In this document: positions 42,993 through 53,600 of the stretch, piece by piece | How positions within the stretch are numbered: the first letter of the stretch is position 1 | Layout of the letters: each line of letters starts with the position of its first letter | Origin: Stenotrophomonas indicatrix | Lineage (GTDB): Bacteria > Pseudomonadota > Gammaproteobacteria > Xanthomonadales > Xanthomonadaceae | DNA length: 64,000 bases | Assembly (NCBI GenBank): GCA_041545745.1 | Contig: CP168152.1 | Location: 2,168,001-2,232,000, forward strand | Direction of reading: 5' to 3' | Made by a program: the position numbers and the translations under genes | The notes under the pieces: generated by a model | What the model was told of the DNA's origin: nothing | The model's database searches: none | Seen by the model: only the letters and a program-made list of their open reading frames with translations

Positions 42993-43026
42993 CCGTCGAT
43001 GCTCCCCGCATCTATTATGAGAACTC

Positions 43027-43758
43027 CTATTTCCCGAATGCATCGCGCCTGCTCTTCGCAAGAAACGAGCCTGCAAGCCAAGACGCGGAGAAGCCCAAGA
43101 TGCCTGCGCCTGCGGGAGCCAGGATATTCTGAAGCAATTCCGAGGGCGGTTTTGACCCAGTGATAGCTATCACGACCGTGCCAGCCAGGGCGCCGGCACT
43201 CATGAAGGCGATGGCGGTCAATAGAGATATCCGGGAACGGGACTCCATTGTCTGATGTTTGAACTTTGAGATGCCCTGGACGCGCCCCTCAATTCGATGG
43301 GACTCATAGCCTGCAACGATCAGGTCAACCGCAATCTCATCACCCGCGTTCAGCACTGCGGTATGCACTGAGAATCCCTGCTCATTAATCTTGAGCTCAA
43401 CGTGCTCGCTCAGCTGCGGTGGACTACAGTAACCAACGTTTGCGCTCAGCAGGCGAGCTCCGCCCGTAAGGGAAACACCAATTGGATGAACTACATCCGC
43501 CCCAGGTATGGGCATCCTTCCACAATTGGTGAGAAAGAACCTATAGATCGCCACGTCCCTCACCTTCTCCCCATGGAACAGTATTTCCACGGCCCCTTGG
43601 GCAACTTCCTTCACTGAAACCAGATGACTAGATAGCTCCAAACCACAGCCAATTGCTGAGATCTTGCGCTGAAGTGCGTAGATGCCTATCGAGACAGCGA
43701 TGGCGAATACCGCCACGTAGATCCCTATCCAACCCACAGTCAAATAGCCGTCACCCAT
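43027..43758 (-). CDS. Unknown membrane protein (243 aa) in accessory island
   Basis: An N-terminal membrane helix (YLTVGWIGIYVAVFAIAVSIGIYAL), a soluble beta-rich middle domain of about 140 residues (EVAQGAVEILFHGEKVRDVAIYRFFLTNCGRMPIPGADV) and two C-terminal helices (SLLTAIAFMSAGALAGTVVIAI and a Gly/Ala-rich one). A strong GGGAGGGGGG precedes ATG 43758. No family recognised. The composition is less GC-rich than the core. Convergent with the ATPase gene; whether the two act together is open. Confidence 0.7.
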   Translation of the reverse strand: MGDGYLTVGWIGIYVAVFAIAVSIGIYALQRKISAIGCGLELSSHLVSVKEVAQGAVEILFHGEKVRDVAIYRFFLTNCGRMPIPGADVVHPIGVSLTGGARLLSANVGYCSPPQLSEHVELKINEQGFSVHTAVLNAGDEIAVDLIVAGYESHRIEGRVQGISKFKHQTMESRSRISLLTAIAFMSAGALAGTVVIAITGSKPPSELLQNILAPAGAGILGFSASWLAGSFLAKSRRDAFGK

Positions 43759-44323
43759 ACACCCCCCTCCCAAGTATGTAAGTAGGCTCACATTCTACTA
43801 GCCCGTGGGTAGTTAGGATCAGGAATTGAGCGTGGCAGCCACGCGGATTGAGAGATGCGCCGATCCACCTGACCCGGTTTCGACTGGTGACGTATTTGCC
43901 TTGCTCCCGGCGCGCCCGTCCGGGCATCCGCGCCAAATATCACCACAAATCGATACCGCCGACAGCCCTTGCAGCCCAAGCCTCTAGCGCCCTTCCCCGC
44001 CATACAACGATTCTGAAAACGTCGGATACGGTGACGGCATTGCCCTTACTGTATTGGCATCGCGCGCAACCGGGCGTATTCCTTGCCATGCCACCGATAG
44101 CGGGTGGCCGGGCGTCGAAAACCCGTGTCTTTGTGCTTGATTGCGCTTGCCAGCCGGCACCACCGTTGCGTGGTGCCGGCTGGCAATCCGTCTGCCGGCT
44201 ATGGCGGGCGGTGCGTGGGGGCCTTGTGCCCGCCGGTTTTGCACAAAGACCCGGTTTTCGAGCCACGCATCGTCCGCCACCTTTATCGGTGGCGGCTTCT
44301 GCTTGCACGCAAGGAGCCCCGCC
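43759..44323. other. Gap of about 565 bp with a large nested palindrome
   Basis: No supported gene. Frames on the minus strand look protein-like in places (KTRVFDARPPAIGGMARNT), but they run through the palindromes and lack ribosome sites. The right half holds the nested inverted repeats at 44117-44260. A Shine-Dalgarno for the next gene lies at its end. Confidence 0.55.
44117..44260. repeat. Nested inverted repeats around a 17-bp perfect hairpin
   Basis: Outer arms 44117-44137 (CGAAAACCCGTGTCTTTGTGC) minus one base at the end of the written match, and 44241-44260 (GCACAAAGACCCGGTTTTCG), nearly perfect complements. Inside the left half lies a perfect 17-bp stem (44148-44164 with 44171-44187; TTGCCAGCCGGCACCAC arm) with a 6-nt loop. 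No coding function fits. Confidence 0.85.
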
Positions 44324-44674
44324 ATGACCTACTCCCCCGCCCCACAGCCCATCCACGAGGCGCCCTCGGCCGGGCCTACCGTGGATCCCAACACCTTCAT
44401 CGCGCTGCTGCACAGCATCGGCTCGGGCGTGGCCGCCAACGGCCAGCCCTGGCCAGAGCGGCACCAGCTGCATGGCAGGCAGATGGCACTGGCCGATGCC
44501 GACTGTTCGCTGACAGGCCTGCGCGTGGTGCTGGAAGTACTACTGGCCGCAGAACGTACCCGCCAGAATGGTGAGCCAGAGCAATACGTCGGCGATCGGG
44601 TGATGGAAGGACTGATCATGGCCGGCCTGGGGCTTGCAGCCCACGCAAGCGAACGGCTGAAGCCGGCAGAGTGA
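44324..44674 (+). CDS. Hypothetical protein (116 aa)
   Basis: Starts MTYSPAPQPIHEAPSAGPTV after AAGGAGCCCCGCC, a good Shine-Dalgarno. A proline-rich N-terminus is followed by a helical domain (ADCSLTGLRVVLEVLLAAERTRQNGE and VMEGLIMAGLGLAAHASERL). It resembles short conserved proteins found in integrative elements, but I cannot name a family. It lies directly after the nested palindrome. Confidence 0.65.
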   Translation: MTYSPAPQPIHEAPSAGPTVDPNTFIALLHSIGSGVAANGQPWPERHQLHGRQMALADADCSLTGLRVVLEVLLAAERTRQNGEPEQYVGDRVMEGLIMAGLGLAAHASERLKPAE

Positions 44675-44686
44675 AGGACCACTTCG

Positions 44687-45175
44687 GTGGGGCCTGAAAT
44701 GAAGGTGCGCCACGGCGTGATGTGGGCGGTCTTTCTGGCGCTGGTCGTTGCAGTACAGATCCATTCGCCAGAGCCTGTTGAGCCGGAAGTGCTCGCGTAC
44801 CGTGATGTACCCGATGAGACATTCTGGACGCTGCGACGCCACGCGCTTCGATTCGCGGAGGCGCGGGCGCGGGAGGGTTTCGAGTTCCTGGATGGGACGT
44901 CCGGTTCGGCTTCCTTCCAGATCCAGTGCAAGGGTGTGCCGGTGCTGCACGTAGAGAGGCAGCCGCCGCTTCTGCTGATCCGGGTTGCGCTGGGCACCGA
45001 GCATCGGGCGCCTGCGATCTTCCCCTTGCAGGCCACGCTGCAATGGTCCTTGGTGCCGTTGAGCTATCTGGAGCAGGTCCTGTCTGGCGTGCAGGAACCT
45101 ACGCTGCAGGATCGGCTGCTGCTGACGCTTGCTGGCGATGTACCTGAGGATGCGCGGTGTGGCGTGCGGAGGTAG
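44687..45175 (+). CDS. Hypothetical single-pass membrane protein (162 aa)
   Basis: GTG start at 44687 with AAGGA eight bases upstream; an ATG at 44699 is the alternative. One N-terminal hydrophobic helix ([17 protein letters not shown]) and a soluble C-terminal part ([27 protein letters not shown]). No family recognised. It begins 12 bp after the previous stop codon, suggesting an operon. The gene is convergent with uvrA2. Confidence 0.6.
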   Translation: MGPEMKVRHGVMWAVFLALVVAVQIHSPEPVEPEVLAYRDVPDETFWTLRRHALRFAEARAREGFEFLDGTSGSASFQIQCKGVPVLHVERQPPLLLIRVALGTEHRAPAIFPLQATLQWSLVPLSYLEQVLSGVQEPTLQDRLLLTLAGDVPEDARCGVRR

Positions 45176-45202
45176 TAGTACAACCCCGGCGACGCCACCG
45201 CC

Positions 45203-47854
45203 TCACCCACCCTGCCTCAGCTCGCGCGCAAGGAACGGCGCCGTCCTGCTTCCCTTGGCGCGCGCTACCTGCTGCGGCGTTCCCTTCGCCACGATGGTGC
45301 CGCCCGCAGCGCCTGCGCCAGGTCCGACGTCAATCACCCAGTCCGCCTGCATAACCGCGCGCATGTCATGTTCAATCATCACCACCGTATTGCCCGCGTC
45401 CACCAGCCGCTGCAGCTGCACCAGCAGCCTGTCCGCGTCCGATGCATGCAGGCCGGTGGTGGGTTCGTCCAGCACGTAAAGCGTGCGCCCACGCTGGCTG
45501 CGCTGCAGCTCGGTCGCCAGCTTGATGCGTTGTGCTTCACCGCCTGACAGTTCCGTGGCCGGCTGACCCAGTCGCAGGTACCCCAGGCCGATTTCCTGCA
45601 GCAACTGCAGCGGACGGGCAATGGCCTCCTCCTCGATGAAGAACGCATGCGCCTGCTCAACCGTCATCTGCAGGACCTCGGCGATGTTGCGGTCATTCCA
45701 CAGCACGGCCAGCGTGGCCTCGTTGTAACGCGCGCCGTGGCAGGTGGGGCACGGCGCATAGACGCTGGGCATGAACAGCAGTTCGACGCTGACGAAACCT
45801 TCGCCTTCGCAGGTCTCGCATCGGCCCTTGGCCACGTTGAACGAGAAACGGCCGGCATCGAAACGCCGACGGCGCGCGGCGGGCGTAGCGGCGAACAGCT
45901 TGCGCACGTGGTCGAACAGCCCGGTATAGGTGGCCAGGTTGGAGCGTGGCGTGCGGCCGATGGGTTTCTGGTCCACCTGCACTACCCGCTGGATGGCATC
46001 CACATTGCCGGCCAACCGGCCTCGGGTCGCTTCGATCACGGTCGGCGCGTCGGTGGGCGCACTCTCGGCGCTGTTGTCCTCGGGCTCATGCCCCAGGTGC
46101 AGCAGCACCAGCTCGGGCAGTGCCTGCGCCATCAGGCTGGATTTGCCCGATCCTGAAATGCCGGTCACTGCGGTCAGCAACCCCAGCGGCACCTGCGCAT
46201 CCACGCCCTGCAGGTTGTGGCGGTGGATGCCCTTCAGCTCCAGCCAGTTGCTGGCGCTGCGCTGCCGGCTGGCGGCCGCAGGCACCTGGTCGAACAGATA
46301 CCGGGCGGTGCGCGATTCCTGGACCTTGCGCAGGCCGTCGGGCTCGCCACTATAGAGAACGCGCCCGCCGTGCTCACCCGCCTCCGGGCCAACATCCACC
46401 AGCCACTGCGCGCGGCGCATCAGCTCCAGGTCGTGCTCGACAACGAACACCGAGTTTCCGCCGTCGCGCAACCGGTCCAGCGCGTCGTACAGCGCCTGGC
46501 TGTCGGCGGGGTGCAGGCCGGCCGAGGGCTCATCAAGCACGTACAGCACGCCAAACAACAACGAGCTGAGCTGCGTGGCCAGCCGCAGACGCTGCAGTTC
46601 GCCGGCCGACAGGGTGGGCGTGGCTCGATCCAGCGAGAGATATCCCAGGCCCAGGCCTCGCAGCTGGTGTACACGCGTCATGACCCCGCCTGCCAGCCGC
46701 TGCGCGGCCAAGCGCTTCTCTTCCGACAGGGCCGAGGTCAGCCGCACGTCGGGGGCTCCAGCATGGACAGGGCGGCCGCTTGCAGCCCGCTGCGTGCGAT
46801 CGCGTTTCGTGGCGCTACCGCTGGTACGCGCGCCGCGGCTGTGCGCGCTGAAATCGCCCTGCGCGATGGGCCCCAGCAGATCCGCCAACTGGTCCAGCGG
46901 CAGCCGCATGAACTCACCGATATCCACACCGGCGAAGGTGACCGAAAGTGCCTCCGGCTTCAGGCGCTTTCCGTGGCAGGCGGGGCACAGCTTGCCTTCC
47001 ATGTAGCGGGAAACGCGCTTGCGCATCAGCGCGCTCTGGGTGTTGGCAAAGGTGTGCAGCACGTAGCGGCGCGCACCGGTATAGGTACCCATGTAGCTGG
47101 GTTCCAGCTTGCGCTTCAGTGCGGCGCGAGTCTCTGCGGGCGTGAAGCCGGCATAGACCGGCACGGTTGGCGTTTCCTCGGTAAACAGGATCCACTCCCT
47201 GTCCTTCTTCGGCAGCTTCTTCCACGGTATGTCGATGTCGTAGCCCAGCGTGACCAGGATGTCGCGCAGGTTCTGGCCATGCCATGCCGGCGGCCACGAG
47301 GCGATGGCACGTTCACGGATGCTCAGCGACGGGTCCGGAACCATCAGCGCTTCGGTCACCTCGTACACATGCCCCAGGCCATGGCAGGTGCTGCAGGCGC
47401 CCTGCGGCGTATTGGGCGAGAAGTCCTCGGCGTACAGCATGGGCTGGTTGGCCGGGTACGCCCCGGCGCGCGAGTACATCATGCGCACCAAGCTGGACAG
47501 CGTGGTCACGCTGCCCACCGAGGAACGTGCATTGCTGGCACCGCGCTGCTGCTGCAGGGCCACCGCTGGCGGCAGCCCGTCGATGGCATCCACATCGGGT
47601 ACGCCCGCCTGGTCGATCAGGCGCCGCGCGTATGGCGCTACGGATTCGAAGTAGCGCCGCTGCGCCTCAGCGAAGACGGTACCGAAGGCCAACGACGACT
47701 TGCCCGACCCCGACACCCCGGAGAACACCACCAGTGCATTGCGCGGAATGGAGACATCGACATTCTTGAGGTTGTGCTCGCGCGCGCCGCGCACCTCCAC
47801 GCAACCGCTGGCTGCGGCAGCGCATGAGGATTCACCGAAAGGGTTGTTGGACAT
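45203..47854 (-). CDS. uvrA2: Class II UvrA (UvrA2-like) ABC ATPase
   Basis: 883 aa. Two ABC ATPase halves: [14 protein letters not shown] and [11 protein letters not shown]alker A motifs, [15 protein letters not shown] and [15 protein letters not shown] signatures, [10 protein letters not shown] and [11 protein letters not shown]alker B. Zinc-module cysteines ([26 protein letters not shown]) are present. After [21 protein letters not shown] the sequence jumps to [13 protein letters not shown], so the UvrB-binding region of classical UvrA is missing. That is the mark of UvrA2, linked to DNA-damage or drug tolerance. Start at ATG 47854 ([10 protein letters not shown]). Confidence 0.93.
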   Translation of the reverse strand: MSNNPFGESSCAAAASGCVEVRGAREHNLKNVDVSIPRNALVVFSGVSGSGKSSLAFGTVFAEAQRRYFESVAPYARRLIDQAGVPDVDAIDGLPPAVALQQQRGASNARSSVGSVTTLSSLVRMMYSRAGAYPANQPMLYAEDFSPNTPQGACSTCHGLGHVYEVTEALMVPDPSLSIRERAIASWPPAWHGQNLRDILVTLGYDIDIPWKKLPKKDREWILFTEETPTVPVYAGFTPAETRAALKRKLEPSYMGTYTGARRYVLHTFANTQSALMRKRVSRYMEGKLCPACHGKRLKPEALSVTFAGVDIGEFMRLPLDQLADLLGPIAQGDFSAHSRGARTSGSATKRDRTQRAASGRPVHAGAPDVRLTSALSEEKRLAAQRLAGGVMTRVHQLRGLGLGYLSLDRATPTLSAGELQRLRLATQLSSLLFGVLYVLDEPSAGLHPADSQALYDALDRLRDGGNSVFVVEHDLELMRRAQWLVDVGPEAGEHGGRVLYSGEPDGLRKVQESRTARYLFDQVPAAASRQRSASNWLELKGIHRHNLQGVDAQVPLGLLTAVTGISGSGKSSLMAQALPELVLLHLGHEPEDNSAESAPTDAPTVIEATRGRLAGNVDAIQRVVQVDQKPIGRTPRSNLATYTGLFDHVRKLFAATPAARRRRFDAGRFSFNVAKGRCETCEGEGFVSVELLFMPSVYAPCPTCHGARYNEATLAVLWNDRNIAEVLQMTVEQAHAFFIEEEAIARPLQLLQEIGLGYLRLGQPATELSGGEAQRIKLATELQRSQRGRTLYVLDEPTTGLHASDADRLLVQLQRLVDAGNTVVMIEHDMRAVMQADWVIDVGPGAGAAGGTIVAKGTPQQVARAKGSRTAPFLARELRQGG

Positions 47855-48021
47855 CGTTGCGTTCCTGCAGGCAGTGAGCTGTGCGCCTTGGAGTGCGCCC
47901 AAGGACGCATTTTCGCTGCTGCGAGGTGAATGTGGTGAGGGGATGTGCGGCCCCGCCCTGCGGGCCCCGCAAACCGCATCACCTGCCGACTGCAAGGGGC
48001 GCGTGGCAGCGAACGTATCGC

Positions 48022-49005
48022 TCAGATGGCGATGAGAACTTTCCCCATCACAGACCCGGCTTCAAGCGCCTGGTGCGCTTCAGCGATCTTCTGCAGATCC
48101 ACCTTCAAGCCGACATGGGGCGAATAGGCACCACTGGCAAGGCACGCAGTGATGTCCCTGATCGCGTTGTTTTTCGCTTCCTGGGGGACCGAATAGATGT
48201 ACACGAAGCGGAGCACGCATCCGTGCACCATCGCACGCAACAGTGGCAGTGAAAGCTCATCGGTTGCCTGCGCAGTCGCATAGGCGCTGATGACTCCGCC
48301 AGAGGCGAGACATGCCAGATCAAGGTCGAGATTTGCCTTCACATTGACCTCTACGATGCGATCCACGCCCGCGTTGCGGGTATGGGCGTTGATCGCGCTG
48401 GCGACATCGTCATTGAGACGGTCCAGCACCAGATCCGCTCCGGCCGCCCGGGCAATGATGGCCTGCTCGGCATTCATGACCGTGGCCGCGACCCAGGCGC
48501 CCGCCCACTTTGCCAGCAGGATGGCGGCGGTGCCGACCACCCCTGCCCCGCCTTGCACCAACACCCTTCGGCCGTTGATGTCGCCGTCCGCGAAGAGGCA
48601 GCGATGGGCTGTCAGTGCCGGAATACCCAGCGATGCACCCACCTCGAAGGAGACATCGTCGGGCAGCGGCACGGCGTGCCCAGCCGGCACGACCACGAAC
48701 GCCGCAGCTGTCCCGCTCGCCCTGCCGTACTGGGCCTCATAGATCCATACGCGCTGGCCTATACGGCCCACCTCTTCCGGGTCGCCGACCGCATCGATGA
48801 CACCGGCACCGTCCTGGTGGGGAATGATCCGTGGAAAGGGCATCGGCGCGGAGAATCCTGTGCGGGCCTTGAGGTCTGTGGGGTTGAGCCCCGACATGTG
48901 CACCCGAACCCGAACTTCGCCCGGCCCCGGTTGTGGGGCGGGCAGCTCTGCAACGTAAAGCACCTCATCAGCCGGGCCTTGGCGGTCGTAATACGCAGCT
49001 CTCAT
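48022..49005 (-). CDS. NADPH:quinone reductase-like zinc-independent MDR oxidoreductase
   Basis: 327 aa. MDR fold with HVHMSGLNPTDLKARTG and the nucleotide-binding VLVQGGAGVVGTAAILLAKWAGAWV. Zinc-binding cysteines are absent, as in quinone oxidoreductases. It probably reduces quinones or electrophilic enals with NADPH. The start MRAAYYDRQG at 49005 is preferred to an ATG 57 nt upstream. It is divergent from an HxlR regulator, a common pairing for electrophile-responsive control. Confidence 0.92.
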   Translation of the reverse strand: MRAAYYDRQGPADEVLYVAELPAPQPGPGEVRVRVHMSGLNPTDLKARTGFSAPMPFPRIIPHQDGAGVIDAVGDPEEVGRIGQRVWIYEAQYGRASGTAAAFVVVPAGHAVPLPDDVSFEVGASLGIPALTAHRCLFADGDINGRRVLVQGGAGVVGTAAILLAKWAGAWVAATVMNAEQAIIARAAGADLVLDRLNDDVASAINAHTRNAGVDRIVEVNVKANLDLDLACLASGGVISAYATAQATDELSLPLLRAMVHGCVLRFVYIYSVPQEAKNNAIRDITACLASGAYSPHVGLKVDLQKIAEAHQALEAGSVMGKVLIAI

Positions 49006-49087
49006 GCGTTTTCTCTCTGATTGCGAAGGGGTTCCCTTCCGGGCCAGCACTATCAGAGGCAAGCGGCTAATTTACAACCAGGCACAC

Positions 49088-49115
49088 TTTGTATATATAG
49101 GGATACAAAGTATCC
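49088..49115. promoter_or_regulatory. Overlapping palindromes, putative HxlR operator
   Basis: TTTGTAT-n8-ATACAAA (49088-49109) overlaps GGATAC-aaa-GTATCC (49101-49115). They sit in the AT-rich divergent gap between the oxidoreductase and the HxlR gene, 14 bp before the regulator start. A dimeric winged-helix regulator binding here would repress both promoters. Confidence 0.65.
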
Positions 49116-49128
49116 TATTGGAGTGGTG

Positions 49129-49461
49129 ATGCCCCCTGACCTGCCATCTGAGTACCGATGTGCCGTAGAAGTGACCGTCGACATCGCCGGCGGCAAGTGG
49201 AAGCCGTTGATCGTTCACTACCTGCTGAGCGGAACCAAACGGTTTGGGGAACTGCGAAAGCTGATCGGCGGCGTGACCCAGCGCTCGTTGACCTTGCAGC
49301 TGCGCGAGCTTGAGGCAAGCGGCATCGTGCGGCGCGAAGTGTTTGCAGAAGTTCCGCCGCGTGTTGAATACACGTTGACGCCGCTGGGCACCACGCTGGC
49401 GCCGACGCTGGAAGCAATGAAGGTGTGGGGAGAACACTATCTGGCCAGCAAGAGCGGCTAG
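49129..49461 (+). CDS. HxlR-family winged-helix transcriptional regulator
   Basis: 110 aa. Typical HxlR pattern: Cys10 in YRCAVEVTVDIAGGKWKPLIVHYLLSG, then RFGELRKLIGGVTQRSLTLQLRELEASGIV and YTLTPLGTTL. A conserved N-terminal Cys is the redox sensor in several HxlR members. It probably controls the divergent oxidoreductase gene. ATG 49129 is chosen, as upstream in-frame codons run through the operator palindrome. Confidence 0.92.
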   Translation: MPPDLPSEYRCAVEVTVDIAGGKWKPLIVHYLLSGTKRFGELRKLIGGVTQRSLTLQLRELEASGIVRREVFAEVPPRVEYTLTPLGTTLAPTLEAMKVWGEHYLASKSG

Positions 49462-49718
49462 CGTCTGCGAGCTCAAGCGCCGAGTATGCAGACCGCAATG
49501 ACGCCGTCTCGAGACAAGCAATGGGTGAATCAAGTGGCTGCCGACGTCGCTGCCTGAGGATGCTGTCAACATCGGCGAGACACACGATATGCACACAAAT
49601 AAAGTTCTGACGGATGAGGCGCGCACGACGGCTTTCATCAATGCACCTCCCTGTCTGAGGGCTCTCAGCAGCTCCCTGCCGAAGCAGGTGAGTTCGCCGC
49701 CTCCAACTGCGCAACGCT

Positions 49719-50486
49719 TCAGCGCTTCCTGATTGCCGACTGGCTAAGAACCTGGCCTTCGTTGGTCACCATGCAGAGAAAACGCCCGTCTGGATAGTCG
49801 ATGATCAGCTCGCTGGACGTTTCCCCAACCGGCACCTTCGTTACCAGCGCACCTTGATCGCCCTTGCGTGCGTTGCAGGCCCCCAGGAGGGTATCGCTGC
49901 TGGCGCCGGAAAGCCGTCCTGCCTTGGAGACATTGCGGAACACCGCCCTGCAGCCGCCGCTCACCCAAACGGAGTGCCGCGACAAACCCCACGTTTGGCC
50001 TTCGACGCAGCGGGCGTGGCTGAGCTGGCTTTGAATCCGCACGTCGCCGGACGTGTCCATATCGCACGACGTCTGTTCCTTGTCGCGGGATTCGCAGGTC
50101 ACCTCGGAGGGGAGATTTCCATCGTCCCGATGGCTGCGATGATGGGGCTGCGCTGTCTCTCCAGTGACGGGGCCATCTACCTGGCAGACACCGTTGGCTC
50201 CGCCCTTGCCCGTGTACGAAAGCTGGACACCGCCATCTGCCGCAGCACTGATGGACAGGGTCACGCCGCTGCGGGAATCGCGGGCTTCGTAGTAATTGTC
50301 ATTGAAGCGCTTGAGAGACGTTTCCCGGCCTTGAACATAGACCGGGCCGCCAGCATCGGCGTGTACATCCAAGCCGCCTGGGCAACTGCCATTGAAGAAT
50401 GGAACTGCGGCTGCTGCGCTGAGCGGGAAGGCAGCCAGACAGAAAAGTACCGGGGCGATCAGGCGTCTACGAACGTGTGCAACCAT
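49719..50486 (-). CDS. Secreted DUF3011-containing protein
   Basis: 255 aa with a signal peptide ending SAAAAVP. A DUF3011 module (VTCESRDKEQTSCDMDTSGDVRIQSQLSHARCVEGQTWG... SGGCRAVF) lies in the middle, with conserved Cys residues. The C-terminal part is beta-rich. Role unknown; such proteins are common in Xanthomonadaceae secretomes. Start at ATG 50486, as the signal peptide follows directly. Confidence 0.85.
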   Translation of the reverse strand: MVAHVRRRLIAPVLFCLAAFPLSAAAAVPFFNGSCPGGLDVHADAGGPVYVQGRETSLKRFNDNYYEARDSRSGVTLSISAAADGGVQLSYTGKGGANGVCQVDGPVTGETAQPHHRSHRDDGNLPSEVTCESRDKEQTSCDMDTSGDVRIQSQLSHARCVEGQTWGLSRHSVWVSGGCRAVFRNVSKAGRLSGASSDTLLGACNARKGDQGALVTKVPVGETSSELIIDYPDGRFLCMVTNEGQVLSQSAIRKR

Positions 50487-50647
50487 GGATGCGCTCCTGC
50501 GCTGAAAGGATCAATTACAGTCTGGGTCGCCAGATTTGTACAGGGGAAAGACGCGCTGTCGGGCCGTGCTGCCGACAACAAATATTGGGTGGCCCGCCGA
50601 CGGCCGCGAAGGACCATCGACAGGCTGCCCATGTCATCGTCAGGCCA

Positions 50648-53600
50648 TTAGAACTGCCAGACAGCCGTTGCCTTGATGGCATTGTCCGACGACCCGCTGG
50701 CAAGCTGGCCGTTGTAGGCAATGTCAAACGTCAGGTTCTTCCGGATCTGGAAGAGCATGCCCACATCGACCACGGCGGCATTGCGCGAGAGCGGGACACC
50801 ATTCACAACGAAATTCGTTGTGCCCTCGGCGAAGCGCAGGCTGCTTGAAGGATCGACGTAGCCCGAAGCGTGCCGCCACCCCAGCGCGCCGTGCAGCGAG
50901 AACGCGTCGCCCTGAAGCGTGCCGTTCCAGGTGCCCCGTGCGCCGAGCGTGGTCAGCGTGGTGTTATGGCGGGCATCGTCAACTACCAGGGCGTTCGTAT
51001 CGCCCTGTTCCTGGAAACCGTCGGTGCGCAAACGCACGTAGGCCACCTGGGCAAACGGCTCGATTGATTTCGTCTCGGAGCCAATCGGATAGCCCACCTC
51101 GACGAACGCCTGGCCCAGATGGGCCTTCGCTTGCCCGGTGACAAACCCGCTCCCATCGAGCAGGCTGGCCTGGCGGTCCACATCCAGCTTTTGCCGCGTA
51201 TCGGCCACGCCTGCCCGCAGCTTGAACGCCCCCATCCCGGCACCACCGTACAGCCCGAAGGTGACGTCGTCGCCGGAACTGCGCACCATGCGCGAGGATT
51301 TCAGCGACGTGTGAGTCGATCCTGCCACCAGGCCGATTCGTCCCTGCTCACCAATCTGTCGGTCGGCACCGGCCATGACGCCGCTGACCGTGCTTTTCAC
51401 GCGCGCGGTCCCGTTGTCACCATCCAGGTGCCCCCACGCGCCGACGAAGTGTGCCCACAACGACCACGGCGTGTCTTCGCTGCCCCTCAATGCGCCAGGA
51501 CCGGTTTCGCCCTGCCGCAAGCGGCCAGTTACTGCTTCGCGCAGGTAACGGCTGTGGTCGATCCATGCGGCCTGTGCGCTGGCGTAGGCCTCACCGGACA
51601 GTTCCACGGCCCGCTCACGCACCGCCAGATCGGTAGGCTGATTGATGACGGTCAGATAGACGGGGTTGGTGACGGGCAGCTCCTGGACAGCCACCAGCAC
51701 GGCCTGCTCGTTCGGTGTGCTGCCCACTTCGGGCAGGGAACGGACCTGGGTGACATCGACATAGGCGCTCTGGCCGTCGTAACCGGCCTGCAGCCCCAGC
51801 ACGGCCGACAACTGCGGCAGGCTGTTTGACAACGTGTACGTACCGGTAACCCCCTGATCGGCACTGAGCAGGGTGTAACGCGTACCTGGCGTGAAGCCGG
51901 CGGCGGTATTGGCGAACTGGATGTTCAGCACGCTGCCCGGGTCCAGCGTCGCAGTGCCCTGGACCTTCAGCAGATCAGACTGCCCAGGTTGCGCGGCATT
52001 GATTTCGGCCAAGTGCACCGAGCCGGCCTGTGCGTGATAGTCGCCCATCACGGTCAGTGTCTGGTAGCCCGGCGACGTTGCCGCGCCCGGCCTGACCGTG
52101 CCGCCACTGGCAACGGTCAGCGCGCCCACGCTACCGCTGCCGCCCAGCGTTGCGCCGGATTGAACGCCGATCGTGCCGCCCAAAGCCTGGTTCACATAAA
52201 GCGAACCACCCTGCACAGTAGTGGTGCCGGTAAACGCCGCGCCGTCGCCATTGAAGAAGGTGGTGCCTGCAAGATGGTCGATGCTGCCGCTACCGGAAAA
52301 ACCGGGTGCGAACGCATAGGCGCTGTCAGTGTGGTTGAACGTTATTTTGCCGGTGCCCGCACCGAAGTCGACGGCTGGTGCCTCCACCGCGCCAGCCGCA
52401 CTAGGTGCGGTACCCGTCGCGCTGCCGATGACGAGCTCGCCAACCGAGCCCGCCTGTGAGGCCACGACAATCGGCCCGGTGCTCTGCAGGCTGGCGTTGC
52501 CGCCTACGTTCAGCAGGCCTTTTCCGGCGTTGCCGATGACCAATCCGCCGGCGCCTGTTGTCAGTGTAGTGTCCGCTCCATCCAGCGCCAGGGTGCCTTC
52601 CGAGCCGGCCTGTGATGCCAAAACGATTGGCCCATCGCTCTGCAGGCTGGCGCGGTCACCGACGGTCAGCAGGCCCTTTCCAGCATTGCCGATGACCAAT
52701 CCGCCGGTGCCGGTTGTCAGTGCCGTGTCCGTTCCTTCCAGCACCAGCGTGCCTTGGGAGCCGGCCTGCAGGCCCAGTGTCAATTGATTCTCCGCCGTGA
52801 AGCTGGCGCCTCCCGAGAGGTTCATCGTGGCCGCATCAGCGAAGCCGATGAATGCCGGTCCGCCAGTAGTCAGCGATGTCCCCTGCCCCGTCAGCGTGGC
52901 TGTTCCCGAAGAACCAGCGAACCCGCCAACAGAGAAGGCACCGGCGACCTGAAGGCCGGCGCCATCACTCATTTCCAGCGTGGCATCACCCAGGCGTCCG
53001 ATTGCCAATGTGGTGGTGAAGTCGAGCAAGGTCGATGGGCCACGCAACGTGATCCTGCCAGTCGATCCGCTCTCTTCGGCAACATTGTTGGCCCCGCCCT
53101 GAACCTGCATGACCGCCCCATCTGAAAGCTCCAGGCTGGCATTGCCGGAATCGCCAACCAGAAGTCCATTGGTGATCAGTACAGAATCCGCACCGGCGAC
53201 AGAAACAGTGCCGACTGCACCGGCATCCGAACCGATGCGCAGCACGCCGTCGGACGTCGCTACGGCGCCACCACTGACCGCGAAGGCCCCGTTGCCAGAG
53301 TTCCCTACGTAAATGTCACCCGTGGCCAGCGTGGTGTTCTGCCCATCCAGCTGGACCCGGCCGACGCCATCAGCGTTCTGGCCAATGAGCAGCTCGCTCG
53401 ACGTGAAGCCGGCGCCATTGGCGAGCTGGATCGAAGCCTCGCCGGAACTCCCAACGTAGGTGGTGCCATCGACATTCAGCGCTGTGCCGAGCCCATCCAG
53501 TTTCACTTGGCCGATGCTGCCGGCCTGGTCTGCGATCACCAGATCGGCACTGGTGCCCGCAGTCGCCCCAGCGCCCATGTCCAATGTGCCATTGCCCGCG

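Noticed and set aside
43940..44473. Minus-strand open frame of 177 codons (contains KTRVFDARPPAIGG)
   Set aside because: It crosses the nested palindrome and overlaps the start of a better-supported gene; the protein-like look comes partly from the inverted repeats. Kept as a note because similar frames recur in Xanthomonadaceae.
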